This document shows positions 1-9,080 of a DNA stretch of 64,000 nt, piece after piece. Location: assembly GCA_016716305.1 (NCBI GenBank), contig JADJWP010000002.1, forward strand, positions 1,238,501-1,302,500. The letters run 5' to 3'. Every line of letters starts with the position of its first letter. Positions within the stretch are counted from its first letter, which is position 1. Origin of the DNA: Chloracidobacterium sp. Its GTDB lineage: Bacteria > Acidobacteriota > Blastocatellia > Pyrinomonadales > Pyrinomonadaceae. The notes below the pieces were generated by a model. That model saw only the letters and a list, made by a program, of their open reading frames with translations, had not been told where the DNA came from and searched no databases. Made by a program: the position numbers and the translations under genes.

Positions 1-2
1 CC

Positions 3-794
3 GGAATCGGCTGTTTCGTAGATTCGTGCCGCGAGTGTGGTGCCTGCCACCACGGCATCGAACAATATTGCATCAAGGGCTCGGCCCAGACGTATAACAG
101 CACCGAGATGGACCGGACCACACCCACCTTCGGCGGTTATTCGAAGCATTACGTCGTCGATGAAGCGTATGCTCTAAATGTGAACGCACCCGACGAGGAC
201 CTTCCCGGTGTCGCACCGCTGCTGTGCGCCGGCATCACCACGTACTCGCCGCTCAGGAAATGGGGCGTCGGCCCAGGCAAGAAAGTCGCGATAGCCGGAC
301 TAGGCGGGCTTGGACACATGGGTGTGAAGCTTGCTGTTGCAATGGGCGCCGAGGTCACGGTGTTGAGCACGTCGCCGTCGAAAGAAGATGATGCTAGAAA
401 GCTGGGTGCCCACAAATTTGTCAATATCCGCGACGATGAAGCACGGACCGCCGCGACCGGCAGTTTTGACTTCATCCTCGACACGATATCGGCAAATCAC
501 GATTACAACGCGTATCTGTCGCTGCTCGGGCTTAATGGCGTAATGGTGATCGTGGGTGTGCCGACCGAGCCGGCCCCGCTGAATGCCTTCTCGTTGATCG
601 GCGGCAATAAGGTGCTCGCCGGTTCGCTGATCGGCGGAATTCCGGAAACGCAGGAGATGCTCGATTTTTGTGCGAAACACGGCATCACCTCAGACATCGA
701 ACTGATCAAGCCTGATTACATCGATACAGCCTACGATCGCACCGTCAAAGCAGACGTCCGTTACCGTTTCGTCATCGATATGGCGAACGCGTAA
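3..794 (+). CDS. Zinc-dependent alcohol dehydrogenase, NADP-type (5' truncated)
   Basis: The reading frame is open from base 3, so the gene starts outside the window; 263 residues remain. The visible start contains GxGxxxDSCxxCxxCxxxxEQYC, the structural-zinc loop with all four cysteines, as in the cinnamyl-alcohol/YahK branch of medium-chain dehydrogenases. A Rossmann motif GLGGLGHMGVKLA follows. The second strand ends in a Ser-Thr-Ser stretch rather than an Asp, which in this branch usually means NADPH preference (inference). The catalytic-zinc Cys and His lie upstream and cannot be checked. The expected role is reversible oxidation of primary alcohols or aldehydes in the cytoplasm. The frame closes with TAA shortly before the DUF1697 gene. 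Confidence 0.9.
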   Translation, partial: GIGCFVDSCRECGACHHGIEQYCIKGSAQTYNSTEMDRTTPTFGGYSKHYVVDEAYALNVNAPDEDLPGVAPLLCAGITTYSPLRKWGVGPGKKVAIAGLGGLGHMGVKLAVAMGAEVTVLSTSPSKEDDARKLGAHKFVNIRDDEARTAATGSFDFILDTISANHDYNAYLSLLGLNGVMVIVGVPTEPAPLNAFSLIGGNKVLAGSLIGGIPETQEMLDFCAKHGITSDIELIKPDYIDTAYDRTVKADVRYRFVIDMANA

Positions 795-870
795 GTCGTT
801 TTCAACATTGCGTCTTTGCAGGCATTCGGCGTCCTGCAAAGACGCGATAGGTCACATCGTTTCAAGCTTT

Positions 871-1422
871 ATGCGCCATGTCGCACTGCTCCGCGGCATC
901 AACGTCGGCGGAAACACGATGATCAAAATGGGAGAGCTTCGGGCGATGTTCGAAGCTCTCACTTTTGAAAACGTTGCGAGCTACATCAATAGCGGCAATC
1001 TGGCTTTCGACATTGCCCGCAGGATGCCTGCAGCTGCGGGTTCAACGCTTGAATCGACCCTCGTTGATCAGATAGAATCCGCCCTGCAATTGACCTTTGG
1101 CAGGACGGTTTCGGTGATGGTCCGCGAGCAGCAGCACATTCAAACCATTCTTGATAGCAATCCATTTGCCGGCCAGTTCGAAAGCCACAAAGAGATGCAC
1201 GTCTTATTCCTCAGGTCGGAGCTATCGGAAGACAGCGCCGCCCTGCTTGGCGAATTGGCGCCGCCCGGCGAACGCTTTCAATTGATCGGGCGCGAGATAT
1301 ATTGCCACCTTCCGATGGGCGTTGCCGACAGCTATCTTGGCAGGGGTCAGTTCGAAAAGAAACTCAAGATCGCCGCCACCGCCCGCAACTGGCGGACCGT
1401 CGAAAAACTCGCGGTCTTATGA
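871..1422 (+). CDS. DUF1697 family protein
   Basis: A 183-residue protein. The open frame extends upstream to 808, but the family's hallmark N-terminus (M-R-H-V-A-L-L-R-G-I-N-V-G-G) begins at the ATG at 871, so I choose that start. Further family signatures are the Y-I-N-S-G-N-L-A-F segment around residues 50-60 and a C-terminal half with RNWRTVEKL. DUF1697 proteins are small cytoplasmic proteins of unknown function, common in soil bacteria. No strong ribosome-binding site is visible. The gene lies between the dehydrogenase and the 3-hydroxyanthranilate dioxygenase; co-transcription is possible, but a functional link is not evident. Confidence 0.85.
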   Translation: MRHVALLRGINVGGNTMIKMGELRAMFEALTFENVASYINSGNLAFDIARRMPAAAGSTLESTLVDQIESALQLTFGRTVSVMVREQQHIQTILDSNPFAGQFESHKEMHVLFLRSELSEDSAALLGELAPPGERFQLIGREIYCHLPMGVADSYLGRGQFEKKLKIAATARNWRTVEKLAVL

Positions 1423-1456
1423 GCATTTTTCGTGTATTTCGTGGTTTAATTCTCGT

Positions 1457-1978
1457 ATGATCCGACGTCCTTTCAACTTCAAACAGTGGATCGACGACAA
1501 CCGTCATTTGCTGAAGCCTCCGGTCGGCAACAAGTGTGTCTACGACGATGATGATTTCATCGTGATGGTCGTCGGCGGGCCAAACTCGCGCAAGGATTAT
1601 CATTGGGACGAGGGCGAGGAGCTTTTCTATCAGCTTGAGGGTGATATTAAGGTGCAGGTGCAGGAAGACGGCAAGGCGGTCGAGGTGCCGATCCGCGAGG
1701 GCGAGATGTTCCTGCTGCCGCCGCGGATCCCGCATAATCCGATCCGCGGTGCGAACACGGTCGGGCTCGTCATCGAACGCAAACGCCGGCCCGGCGAACT
1801 CGACGGCCTGCTCTGGTTTTGCGAGAGCTGCAACGCGAAACTCTACGAGGAATATTTCCAGCTTGAGGACATAACTACCCAGTTTCAGGGGGTTTTCAAA
1901 CGATTTTACGGCGACGAAGGCCTGCGGACGTGCAAGGCATGCGGCACCGTGATGGAGCCGCCGCCGGTGGTCAGTTGA
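1457..1978 (+). CDS. nbaC: 3-hydroxyanthranilate 3,4-dioxygenase
   Basis: A 173-residue cupin that opens the ring of 3-hydroxyanthranilate to 2-amino-3-carboxymuconate semialdehyde, the quinolinate precursor in the kynurenine route to NAD, or an intermediate in 2-nitrobenzoate/tryptophan breakdown. The Fe(II) ligands are visible as H49, E55 and H93 in the DYHWDEGEELFYQLEG and PPRIPHNP segments. The bacterial-type C-terminal rubredoxin-like metal site is present as C122-x2-C125 and C159-x2-C162. The frame is open from 1322, but the conserved N-terminus (MIRRPFNFKQWID) begins at the ATG at 1457. No other kynurenine-pathway gene lies in the window. Confidence 0.93.
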   Translation: MIRRPFNFKQWIDDNRHLLKPPVGNKCVYDDDDFIVMVVGGPNSRKDYHWDEGEELFYQLEGDIKVQVQEDGKAVEVPIREGEMFLLPPRIPHNPIRGANTVGLVIERKRRPGELDGLLWFCESCNAKLYEEYFQLEDITTQFQGVFKRFYGDEGLRTCKACGTVMEPPPVVS

Positions 1979-2498
1979 ATCTGCAGGCGGCGTCGGCCGT
2001 GTTTTTTGAAGATCGCTGCGCGGCAGTTACGATCGGCTGACGAGCGAGGCGATGAGCCGGGCGACGATCACCGTCGAGCCGCATTCGGTGACGCGAACGG
2101 CCGTGAAAATGAGGCCCGCGGCGAACCGGCGAGAGGCACGCAAGCCGCCGTATCGAGCAATTTCCCAGGCAAAAACGCGGTTCGCTTTCGCTGGTCGCCC
2201 GTATTCACCCTGTGGCCGAGCGAGGTCACCCGCCCATCGTCGGCTGTCAGGGACGCGTCGCCGGCCGAGCCTGCACATCGGCATTTCGGATGGCCGCTGC
2301 CCGGCTCGCTGCACCTTGATAGTGCCGAAAGCCCAGCCCGGACGATCGGCGACCAGCACGCGATCGAATATTCGACCACCGACCCCGCGCGACCTGACGA
2401 CCCGCAGCACTTTTTCCGCGTTCCGAATTCCCCGTTCCGCATTTTCTTAACAGAAACTTCTTGACTCGACCGAGGCTTCGGAATATTCTTGGCTGCAA
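1979..2498 (+). other. GC-rich stretch without a recognised gene
   Basis: About 520 bases between the dioxygenase and the small membrane protein. Several overlapping open frames run on both strands (roughly 2006-2464 plus; 2027-2442 minus), but none has a ribosome-binding site or a recognisable motif. Arg/Pro/Ala-rich translations in every frame are what GC-rich non-coding DNA gives. I compared it by eye with RNase P RNA, tmRNA and SRP RNA hallmarks and found no convincing match. The final 70 bases are AT-richer and may hold the promoter of the next gene. Confidence 0.4.
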
Positions 2499-2777
2499 AT
2501 GGATTTTTACTTTCTGCTATTTTCGCTGTTCTTCCCGCGGATCGTGATGCTCGTCTATCTGGCGATGTATCCTGACCTTTTCCCTGCGAACAGCGTTCCG
2601 CAGTGGGCCGACATACTGCTCGGCGTCGTTTTCCCGCGAGTGCTCATCCTGATCTATATCTATCAGAACATGGGCTACGAGAATATCTGGTTCGTCGCCC
2701 ATCTGGTCGTCGCCGTCATGGCATATCTGGGCGGAGGCCGCGAAACCCACCGCCGCCGCTCGAACCGGGACGAATAG
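2499..2777 (+). CDS. Small integral membrane protein (hypothetical)
   Basis: A 92-residue protein with about three hydrophobic segments (residues 3-24, 38-56, 63-77) and a basic tail ending RRRSNRDE. The first two segments are imperfect copies of each other: FFPRIVMLVYL near residue 12 and VFPRVLILIYI near residue 44, suggesting an internal duplication. I do not recognise the family. The ORF starts at an ATG after an AT-richer stretch and is followed by a strong terminator, which supports it as a real gene. No clear Shine-Dalgarno is present. Confidence 0.6.
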   Translation: MDFYFLLFSLFFPRIVMLVYLAMYPDLFPANSVPQWADILLGVVFPRVLILIYIYQNMGYENIWFVAHLVVAVMAYLGGGRETHRRRSNRDE

Positions 2778-2858
2778 ACCCGAACATCCGAGCAGCTCGG
2801 ATCGAACCTCGAAAAGACGGAACTTATCCGATAACCGTTACATCGATGGATAAATGAA

Positions 2859-2886
2859 AAGACCCGCGAGACTGCTCGCGGGTCTT
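2859..2886 (+). terminator. Intrinsic terminator
   Basis: A perfect 12-bp inverted repeat (AAGACCCGCGAG / CTCGCGGGTCTT) with an ACTG loop, followed by CCAATTTT. It lies 80 bases after the small membrane protein and just before the promoter of the protease gene. Confidence 0.8.
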
Positions 2887-2906
2887 CCAATTTTCCAAGC
2901 TCTATC

Positions 2907-2936
2907 TTGACATTCGTCGTTCGAACAAATTATAAA
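2907..2936 (+). promoter_or_regulatory. Sigma70-type promoter for the PEGA protease gene
   Basis: TTGACA at 2907-2912, an 18-base spacer and TATAAA at 2931-2936. The start codon at 2964 would give a leader of about 20 bases. The spacer holds the palindrome GTTCGAAC. This is one of the best consensus matches in the window. Confidence 0.6.
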
Positions 2937-2963
2937 GATGTCGAACGATAATCCAATTTCCCT

Positions 2964-4343
2964 ATGAAAAAAATCCTCGTTTTTGCTGTAATTGCTGTGT
3001 TTCTATGTTCGCCCATTATTGGCAGACCACAAAGTGAGTCGAGTGGTAAAGCCTCGCAGGAACAACGTGACCGCGAAAAGCGAGAGCAGAAAGATCGCGA
3101 ACGTGAAAATCGGGAAAAGTATAAATTCTTCTCCGTTACTAGCGATCCGCCTGGAGCTACGGTAACCATCGGAAACGAGGAGATGGGGCGAACACCATTT
3201 CGTAATCCCGTAAAATTTAAATATTTTTATAATGGACCGACCTTCGCATTCTCTAGCTACATTCCAACGCATTGGACGATGACCGTTTCAAAGGAAGGTT
3301 ATGTAACCAAGACTATTCAGATAACTCGCGGCCCTTATCAGTGGGTAAGTTTGAATGGGCAAAATCGAATTATTTACTATGTGTTAGATTCGCCTGAATT
3401 CCATGTGAAATTGGACAAAATTGGGGAGTTTTTAGGAACCAACCCGTTTGCAAAGAGTTCTCGAGATTCGCAAGATACAACTCTCCAAACGCGGCCTATC
3501 CTCGTGACTGAGGAAATTGTAGCGAGAAGCCTACCAGCTGTTGTCACAATCCAAGCCGGATCATCATCTGGCAGCGGTTTCTTTATTTTGGAATCTGGCA
3601 TTGTCGTAACGAATAAGCACGTAGTCCAATCAAATCAGGTTGTTAACGTTGTTACTTCAAAAGGGGAGACATTTCGCAGCTCTTCGATCTATGTTCATCC
3701 ACAAAAAGATCTAGCCCTAATAAAAGTTGATGGGTCAAACTTTCCAATTGTTCCCATAGCAAATCCTGCCGATGCCAAGGTGGGCGCAGATGTACTGGCC
3801 GTCGGCAATCCCGGTATAAGTACGGTTACGCTTAACAACACTGTTACCCGCGGGATTTTAAGTTCATTCCGGAATTCCGCAACCGACGGATTGTTGATTC
3901 AAACTGATGCAGCGATTAACAGCGGAAATAGTGGAGGGCCATTGCTGAATAATCGAGGCGAAGTTATTGGTGTTAATACTTGGAAAATTATCGGTGGTGA
4001 CAAAGAGGGGCTAGGGTTCGCGATATTTTGCAGCGAGATACTTCAAATGCTTAAGGAGCATTTTGATTACACACCTGTTTACGAGGCACGGGAAGGTGTG
4101 ATTGCGAGAGTGCCGACAGCCGAAAAGGTTGTGGCTGAAATCGTTTCGGAGCCAGACGGTGCCGAAATTTTCGTAAACGGAAAGTTTGTTGGGAGCACTC
4201 CCTCCCGGATCAGTTTGAGTCCCGGTGAGCACGAAATAAAGGTAATCCGAAAAGGCTTTAAGGAGTGGGTTCGAAGCGTGACCATTGCGGTTGGTAGTTC
4301 TCCTAAACTAAACGCGATTCTGGAGTCGGGTGATCCACAGTAG
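2964..4343 (+). CDS. Secreted trypsin-like serine protease flanked by PEGA domains
   Basis: A 459-residue protein. Residues 1-22 form a signal peptide. Residues 28-52 are a highly charged linker (QEQRDREKREQKDRE type). Residues 55-130 form a PEGA-like beta domain (SDPPGATVTIGNEEMGRTPF). Residues 180-370 form an HtrA/trypsin-like protease with the catalytic triad H219 (TNKHVV), D249 (QKDLALIKV) and S323 (SGNSGGPL). Residues 385-455 form a second, canonical PEGA domain (SEPDGAEIFVNGKFVGSTP). No PDZ domain is present, unlike DegP. PEGA domains are usually envelope-associated, so it probably acts in the periplasm or at the cell surface. The gene is clearly AT-richer than its neighbours and has its own strong promoter, suggesting horizontal acquisition. 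Confidence 0.88.
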   Translation: MKKILVFAVIAVFLCSPIIGRPQSESSGKASQEQRDREKREQKDRERENREKYKFFSVTSDPPGATVTIGNEEMGRTPFRNPVKFKYFYNGPTFAFSSYIPTHWTMTVSKEGYVTKTIQITRGPYQWVSLNGQNRIIYYVLDSPEFHVKLDKIGEFLGTNPFAKSSRDSQDTTLQTRPILVTEEIVARSLPAVVTIQAGSSSGSGFFILESGIVVTNKHVVQSNQVVNVVTSKGETFRSSSIYVHPQKDLALIKVDGSNFPIVPIANPADAKVGADVLAVGNPGISTVTLNNTVTRGILSSFRNSATDGLLIQTDAAINSGNSGGPLLNNRGEVIGVNTWKIIGGDKEGLGFAIFCSEILQMLKEHFDYTPVYEAREGVIARVPTAEKVVAEIVSEPDGAEIFVNGKFVGSTPSRISLSPGEHEIKVIRKGFKEWVRSVTIAVGSSPKLNAILESGDPQ

Positions 4344-4395
4344 TACTAGACTTTCTTTCAAATATTGATCCTAGTCTCCCTTGGCGACCACAAAC

Positions 4396-4423
4396 AAAAA
4401 GCCTCGCCGATAGCTCGACGAGG
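4396..4423 (-). terminator. Intrinsic terminator of the minus-strand gene 4544-5050
   Basis: Read on the minus strand: stem CCTCGTCGA / TCGGCGAGG with loop GCTA, then CTTTTTG. The stem is the same sequence as that of the terminator at 6375-6402, so the two are copies of one element. Confidence 0.7.
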
Positions 4424-4489
4424 GTTTCATTAGCAAACTGGCCGCCCGCTTACGCAAGCGGTCCTGACTTATTCAGCGACGGCTAATTC
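4402..4489 (-). repeat. Degenerate copy of the radical-SAM gene tail plus terminator
   Basis: On the minus strand this segment reads ...E-L-A-V-A-E-stop (4469-4489), then a spacer with a small CCGCTT/AAGCGG hairpin, then the CCTCGYCGA terminator stem. The genuine radical SAM gene (6432-8471) ends E-M-A-V-A-E-stop and is followed by the same stem. The match is short, but the order of elements is the same, so I read it as a decayed duplicate of that 3' end. Confidence 0.4.
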
Positions 4490-4543
4490 TAAGCATAGGG
4501 CTCCGGCCAAACGGGGCCAACTTCTATTGCAGACGGTCTTGGT

Positions 4544-5050
4544 CTATTTGCCTTCTTCTTTCAATTCGCTAACAGTGACGCCGTGGGTTCTAAGTTCAGC
4601 GACGATCTGGCGGTGGCTCGACGTACCGAGTTTGATCACCGCAAACTCTTTTTCCGTCTGCACGGTAAGCCAGTGTTTTTTCTTTTTGATGAACAAAAAC
4701 GGCAATGCAAAAATAAATCCGACCAACAGCGCGGTTGCGACAGCTCCGCCGCCAGACAGCATAGGCTTTTTTGCGTATGAATAATCGGCAACCTTGATAT
4801 CAGTGTAGTTAAATTCCTTTGCTTCAGCTTTGAATGCTGTCTTGTCAGGCACAACACGAAACGTAGTCTCGCCGATTGTGAGCACTGCGTCGGTCTCGAT
4901 CGATTTCTTACCCGAAGGCACGACCATTTCTACCTCATAAGTTCGAGCCGCAGTCTGAGCAAATGCCGAAGAAACGATTAACACCGAAATTATCAAACAA
5001 CATGCAACAGCTTTGCGGACAAAGAAATGTCTTGTTGGGATTCTGTACAT
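4544..5050 (-). CDS. Membrane-anchored hypothetical protein
   Basis: A 168-residue protein. Residues 12-31 form a signal peptide or first membrane span ending AFAQ. Residues 35-100 form a beta-rich extracytoplasmic part containing KSIETDAVLTIGETTFRVVP. Residues 101-121 form a membrane span (ATALLVGFIFALPFLFI), followed by KKKKH and a cytoplasmic tail of about 45 residues (HWLTVQTEKEFAVIKLG...) that resembles half of a PH-like barrel. The ATG at 5050 is preceded by AGGAG with a 9-base gap on the minus strand, supporting the start. A terminator follows at 4396-4423, so it is probably a single-gene transcript. I do not recognise the family. Confidence 0.75.
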   Translation of the reverse strand: MYRIPTRHFFVRKAVACCLIISVLIVSSAFAQTAARTYEVEMVVPSGKKSIETDAVLTIGETTFRVVPDKTAFKAEAKEFNYTDIKVADYSYAKKPMLSGGGAVATALLVGFIFALPFLFIKKKKHWLTVQTEKEFAVIKLGTSSHRQIVAELRTHGVTVSELKEEGK

Positions 5051-5271
5051 TTATCTTTTCTCCTAGTTCGATCTTTTGGGTTTGCAGAAGAGTCTATCGG
5101 GGGTTGTGATTTCTGTCAATCTTCGTCGTGTGGCGTTTTTCCGGCTGGATATTCACGGGTATAGAAAGTCTTGTGTCTAAATTAGGTGATTCAAGATTCG
5201 CAGTTGGCATCGGAAGAACTAAATCGACTCCAAACGAAGAGCTGCGCCTGATCAAGGCGGGGAGTTTAAGG

Positions 5272-5332
5272 TTATTCAGCGACCTTCGTTTCTTTGGCGT
5301 TCTCTTTCTTTTCGCGTTTGATGCCGCCGATC
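5272..5332 (-). pseudogene. 3'-terminal relic of a second radical-SAM (6432-8471 type) gene
   Basis: On the minus strand this encodes I-G-G-I-K-R-E-K-K-E-N-A-K-E-T-K-V-A-E-stop. The intact gene at 6432 ends with the same string except for MA in place of TK near the end. Bases 5289-5332 are identical to 6449-6492 (44 bp). Frame and stop are preserved, but nothing homologous is visible upstream: the sequence changes directly into ATGATGAATTC-type simple intergenic sequence. The rest of the 5051-5389 gap holds no gene. Confidence 0.7.
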
Positions 5333-5389
5333 GAAACGAATGATGAATTCAGAATGATGAATGACGAATATGCCGAATCTGATCGAAAT

Positions 5390-5767
5390 CTATTGAGCGA
5401 TCCTTTCGCGGAGCCATTGGGCCAGTTCGTCTTCGGAGAGGGTTCCTTCGGCGAGAGAGAGGAAGGTCAGGTATTTCTCGACCTGGGTCGCGTTAAATTG
5501 ATAGCCATTTAGCAATAAGAAGGTGCGTGTCGCGACCAGCGACGTTCGCTTGTTGCCGTCAACGAACGGATGATTTTTCGCGATCCCGAAACCGTAAGCC
5601 GCAGCGAGCCTGGCGATGTCGGCCTCGGGTTCGTAGGTGTGGATGTTTTGCGGTCGTGCGACGACAGATTCCAGGAGCCCGAGATCGCGGACGCCGCCGC
5701 CGCCGCCGTGTTCTGCGATCTGGCGTTGGTGAATAGCGAGAACGGCATCGAGTCGGAGCCATTTCAT
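5390..5767 (-). CDS. doc: Doc/Fic-family death-on-curing toxin
   Basis: A 125-residue protein of the expected Doc length. The Fic-type active-site motif HPFVDGNKR is at residues 66-74. Known Doc proteins use this site to phosphorylate EF-Tu and stop translation, and the presence of all key positions suggests an active enzyme. Its ATG overlaps the stop of the upstream AbrB-type antitoxin in an ATGA arrangement, so translation is probably coupled. The pair forms a toxin-antitoxin module with the antitoxin first. The N-terminus (MKWLRLDAVLAIHQRQIAEHGG) is typical of chromosomal Doc homologues. Confidence 0.92.
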   Translation of the reverse strand: MKWLRLDAVLAIHQRQIAEHGGGGGVRDLGLLESVVARPQNIHTYEPEADIARLAAAYGFGIAKNHPFVDGNKRTSLVATRTFLLLNGYQFNATQVEKYLTFLSLAEGTLSEDELAQWLRERIAQ

Positions 5768-6309
5768 CGTTCAGCCAGTTTGCGAAGAACGTCGCGATCT
5801 TCACGCATAACCCGTTCGGCAATCGCCATCTGCTCGGCGAATTCTGGGTCATAGGGAGTCAACTCTATACCAGCTGGCGTTTCCAGCACAAATAGTTTGT
5901 CACCTTTATCAACCCGTAGGCGCTCGAGGACGTGTCGTGGCAAGACGACGCCAATTGAATTTCCAACCGTGGTAACACTTAGCATTGCTCTCTCCGGTGC
6001 GATCCTCAATGATTGCCTCCCCGTCTCTCGCGATGAAAGTTCGAGAACGAAATCAGAATCCGCATTCATGAGTTCGTCGTGAATCTCTCGGTCATCGAAA
6101 AAAGACCAGAAATCGTCTTCGGCGCGCTTGAAATTGACGCGGACAGAATTAGGATATCCGGGCCTAAGTACAAATGTTACTGGCTCGCCGTCGATCAGAC
6201 CTTGACGATTTATTCCATGTTCGCGATATACCGGATAATGCGGCTGCGAGTGGTGATGGGCTGTGATCGATCGTTGATTCCGCTTGTCAAAAAGGTGTAT
6301 TGTTTCCAT
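5764..6309 (-). CDS. AbrB/MazE-type antitoxin with long N-terminal extension
   Basis: A 181-residue frame. Residues 109-181 are a complete AbrB/SpoVT swapped-hairpin antitoxin (T-V-G-N-S-I-G-V-V-L-P, then L-R-V-D-K-G-D-K-L) with the acidic helical tail that usually neutralises Doc. Residues 1-105 are not recognised; they open METIHLFDKRNQRS, are His-rich near residue 18-24 and then mixed alpha/beta. An in-frame ATG at 5985 (residue 109) is preceded by GGAGAG six bases upstream, so a 73-residue antitoxin could be made from an internal start. The promoter and palindromes, however, lie ahead of 6309. The long form may be a fusion, or both forms may be produced. Confidence 0.8.
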   Translation of the reverse strand: METIHLFDKRNQRSITAHHHSQPHYPVYREHGINRQGLIDGEPVTFVLRPGYPNSVRVNFKRAEDDFWSFFDDREIHDELMNADSDFVLELSSRETGRQSLRIAPERAMLSVTTVGNSIGVVLPRHVLERLRVDKGDKLFVLETPAGIELTPYDPEFAEQMAIAERVMREDRDVLRKLAER

Positions 6310-6310
6310 C

Positions 6311-6351
6311 GTTATAACCTCTAATGTAAAGTTAGGTTAATGTTATAACAA
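6311..6351 (-). promoter_or_regulatory. Toxin-antitoxin promoter with two GTTATAAC palindromes
   Basis: On the minus strand: -35 TTGTTA (6346-6351), a 17-base spacer and -10 TACATT (6323-6328). The self-complementary box GTTATAAC occurs twice, at 6342-6349 overlapping the -35 and at 6311-6318 next to the likely transcription start. The 31-base centre distance is about three helical turns. This suits autorepression by a dimeric antitoxin (inference). Confidence 0.6.
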
Positions 6352-6374
6352 TTGTTTGTCAAGAGTTTTCTTAC

Positions 6375-6402
6375 AAAAAAACCTCGCCGATTTCTCGACG
6401 AG
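6375..6402 (-). terminator. Intrinsic terminator of the radical SAM gene
   Basis: Minus strand: CCTCGTCGA, GAAA loop, TCGGCGAGG, then seven T residues. It lies about 30 bases beyond the stop of the radical SAM gene and just upstream of the toxin-antitoxin promoter. Confidence 0.85.
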
Positions 6403-6431
6403 GCTTCTCTGTTTCTAACTAACGCGCTGAC

Positions 6432-8471
<2,040 letters not shown>

Positions 8472-8760
8472 AATAATGATCTCCACGATTTGCAGTTTTT
8501 CTTAAACCGCATAGTGTCCGCAATGTTCTCGATTTTGAATTAAAAAAATGCGCGGAAATAGCTTCTTATCTAGTAGCAAAAGGCGTGCCAATAGAGCCTG
8601 TCGATCGATGATCGCGTAAGTACAACGGCTATAATCATTTACGAGCCTGATGTGCGATCGATCCCAATTATCGGTATGTATCGTGTTGACACAGCCACGG
8701 ACCAACAATGAGCTGTAGGCCATTTCGACACAAAGCGAACGCCCTTGGCCCTTAAACAAA

Positions 8761-8779
8761 TTCGTTCAAAATGAACGAA
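8761..8779. promoter_or_regulatory. Perfect inverted repeat, possible operator
   Basis: TTCGTTCA - AAA - TGAACGAA, with 8-bp arms and a 3-base centre, in the middle of the divergent region. There is no T-run, so a protein-binding site is more likely than a terminator. The half-site order (GTTC...GAAC) is the reverse of a LexA box. Confidence 0.4.
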
Positions 8780-8995
8780 CAGCCGGTTCGATTATGCCAT
8801 CGTTTAAGCGCCATAGGAGTGGACAGGACGCCAAATCACATTCATCGATTCGCCGCTTCGATATTTGCTAAGTCCTGAATCGATCGCCCGATTTTTCGGC
8901 AAAACACGGAATCTTAAGCGCTCAAATCATCCCTTACCTTAGGTAGCATACATTAACTGCTCAAAACAAATATGTTATGAAATTGCATTTAGCGC

Positions 8996-9024
8996 TTTAC
9001 AACAATATTTTTTTGTGTTAGATT
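8996..9024 (+). promoter_or_regulatory. Promoter for the phosphohexomutase gene
   Basis: TTTACA at 8996-9001, a 17-base spacer and TAGATT at 9019-9024, about 56 bases ahead of the ATG at 9081. Confidence 0.45.
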
Positions 9025-9080
9025 TTTGTCCACTTCAAGGTAGTTTGGGTCGCAATCGGGAATTTTCGAACAACCAACTT

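Larger units (their letters stand above)
8487..9080. other. Divergent regulatory region
   Basis: A gap of about 590 bases, AT-richer than the flanks, between the divergently transcribed radical SAM gene and the phosphohexomutase gene. It contains a palindrome (8761-8779) and a promoter (8996-9024), listed separately. A minus-strand open frame at 8502-8759 has no coding signal, so I do not call it a gene. Confidence 0.6.

Noticed and set aside
808..870. Upstream start of the DUF1697 gene
   Set aside because: The extra 21 residues are unlike the family, whose conserved N-terminus begins at the ATG at 871.
2027..2442. RNase P RNA or tmRNA in the GC-rich block
   Set aside because: GTCCGGGCT occurs on the minus strand, but the flanking GAGGAAAG and the 3' ACAGAA/GGCTTA elements of RNase P are missing, and no tRNA-like domain is present.
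8502..8759. 85-codon minus-strand frame upstream of the radical SAM gene
   Set aside because: No ribosome-binding site, no motif, atypical Cys/Arg-rich composition and location in a divergent promoter region.
8764..8776. LexA box
   Set aside because: The half-sites read GTTC-N5-GAAC, the reverse of the known GAAC-N4-GTTC layout.
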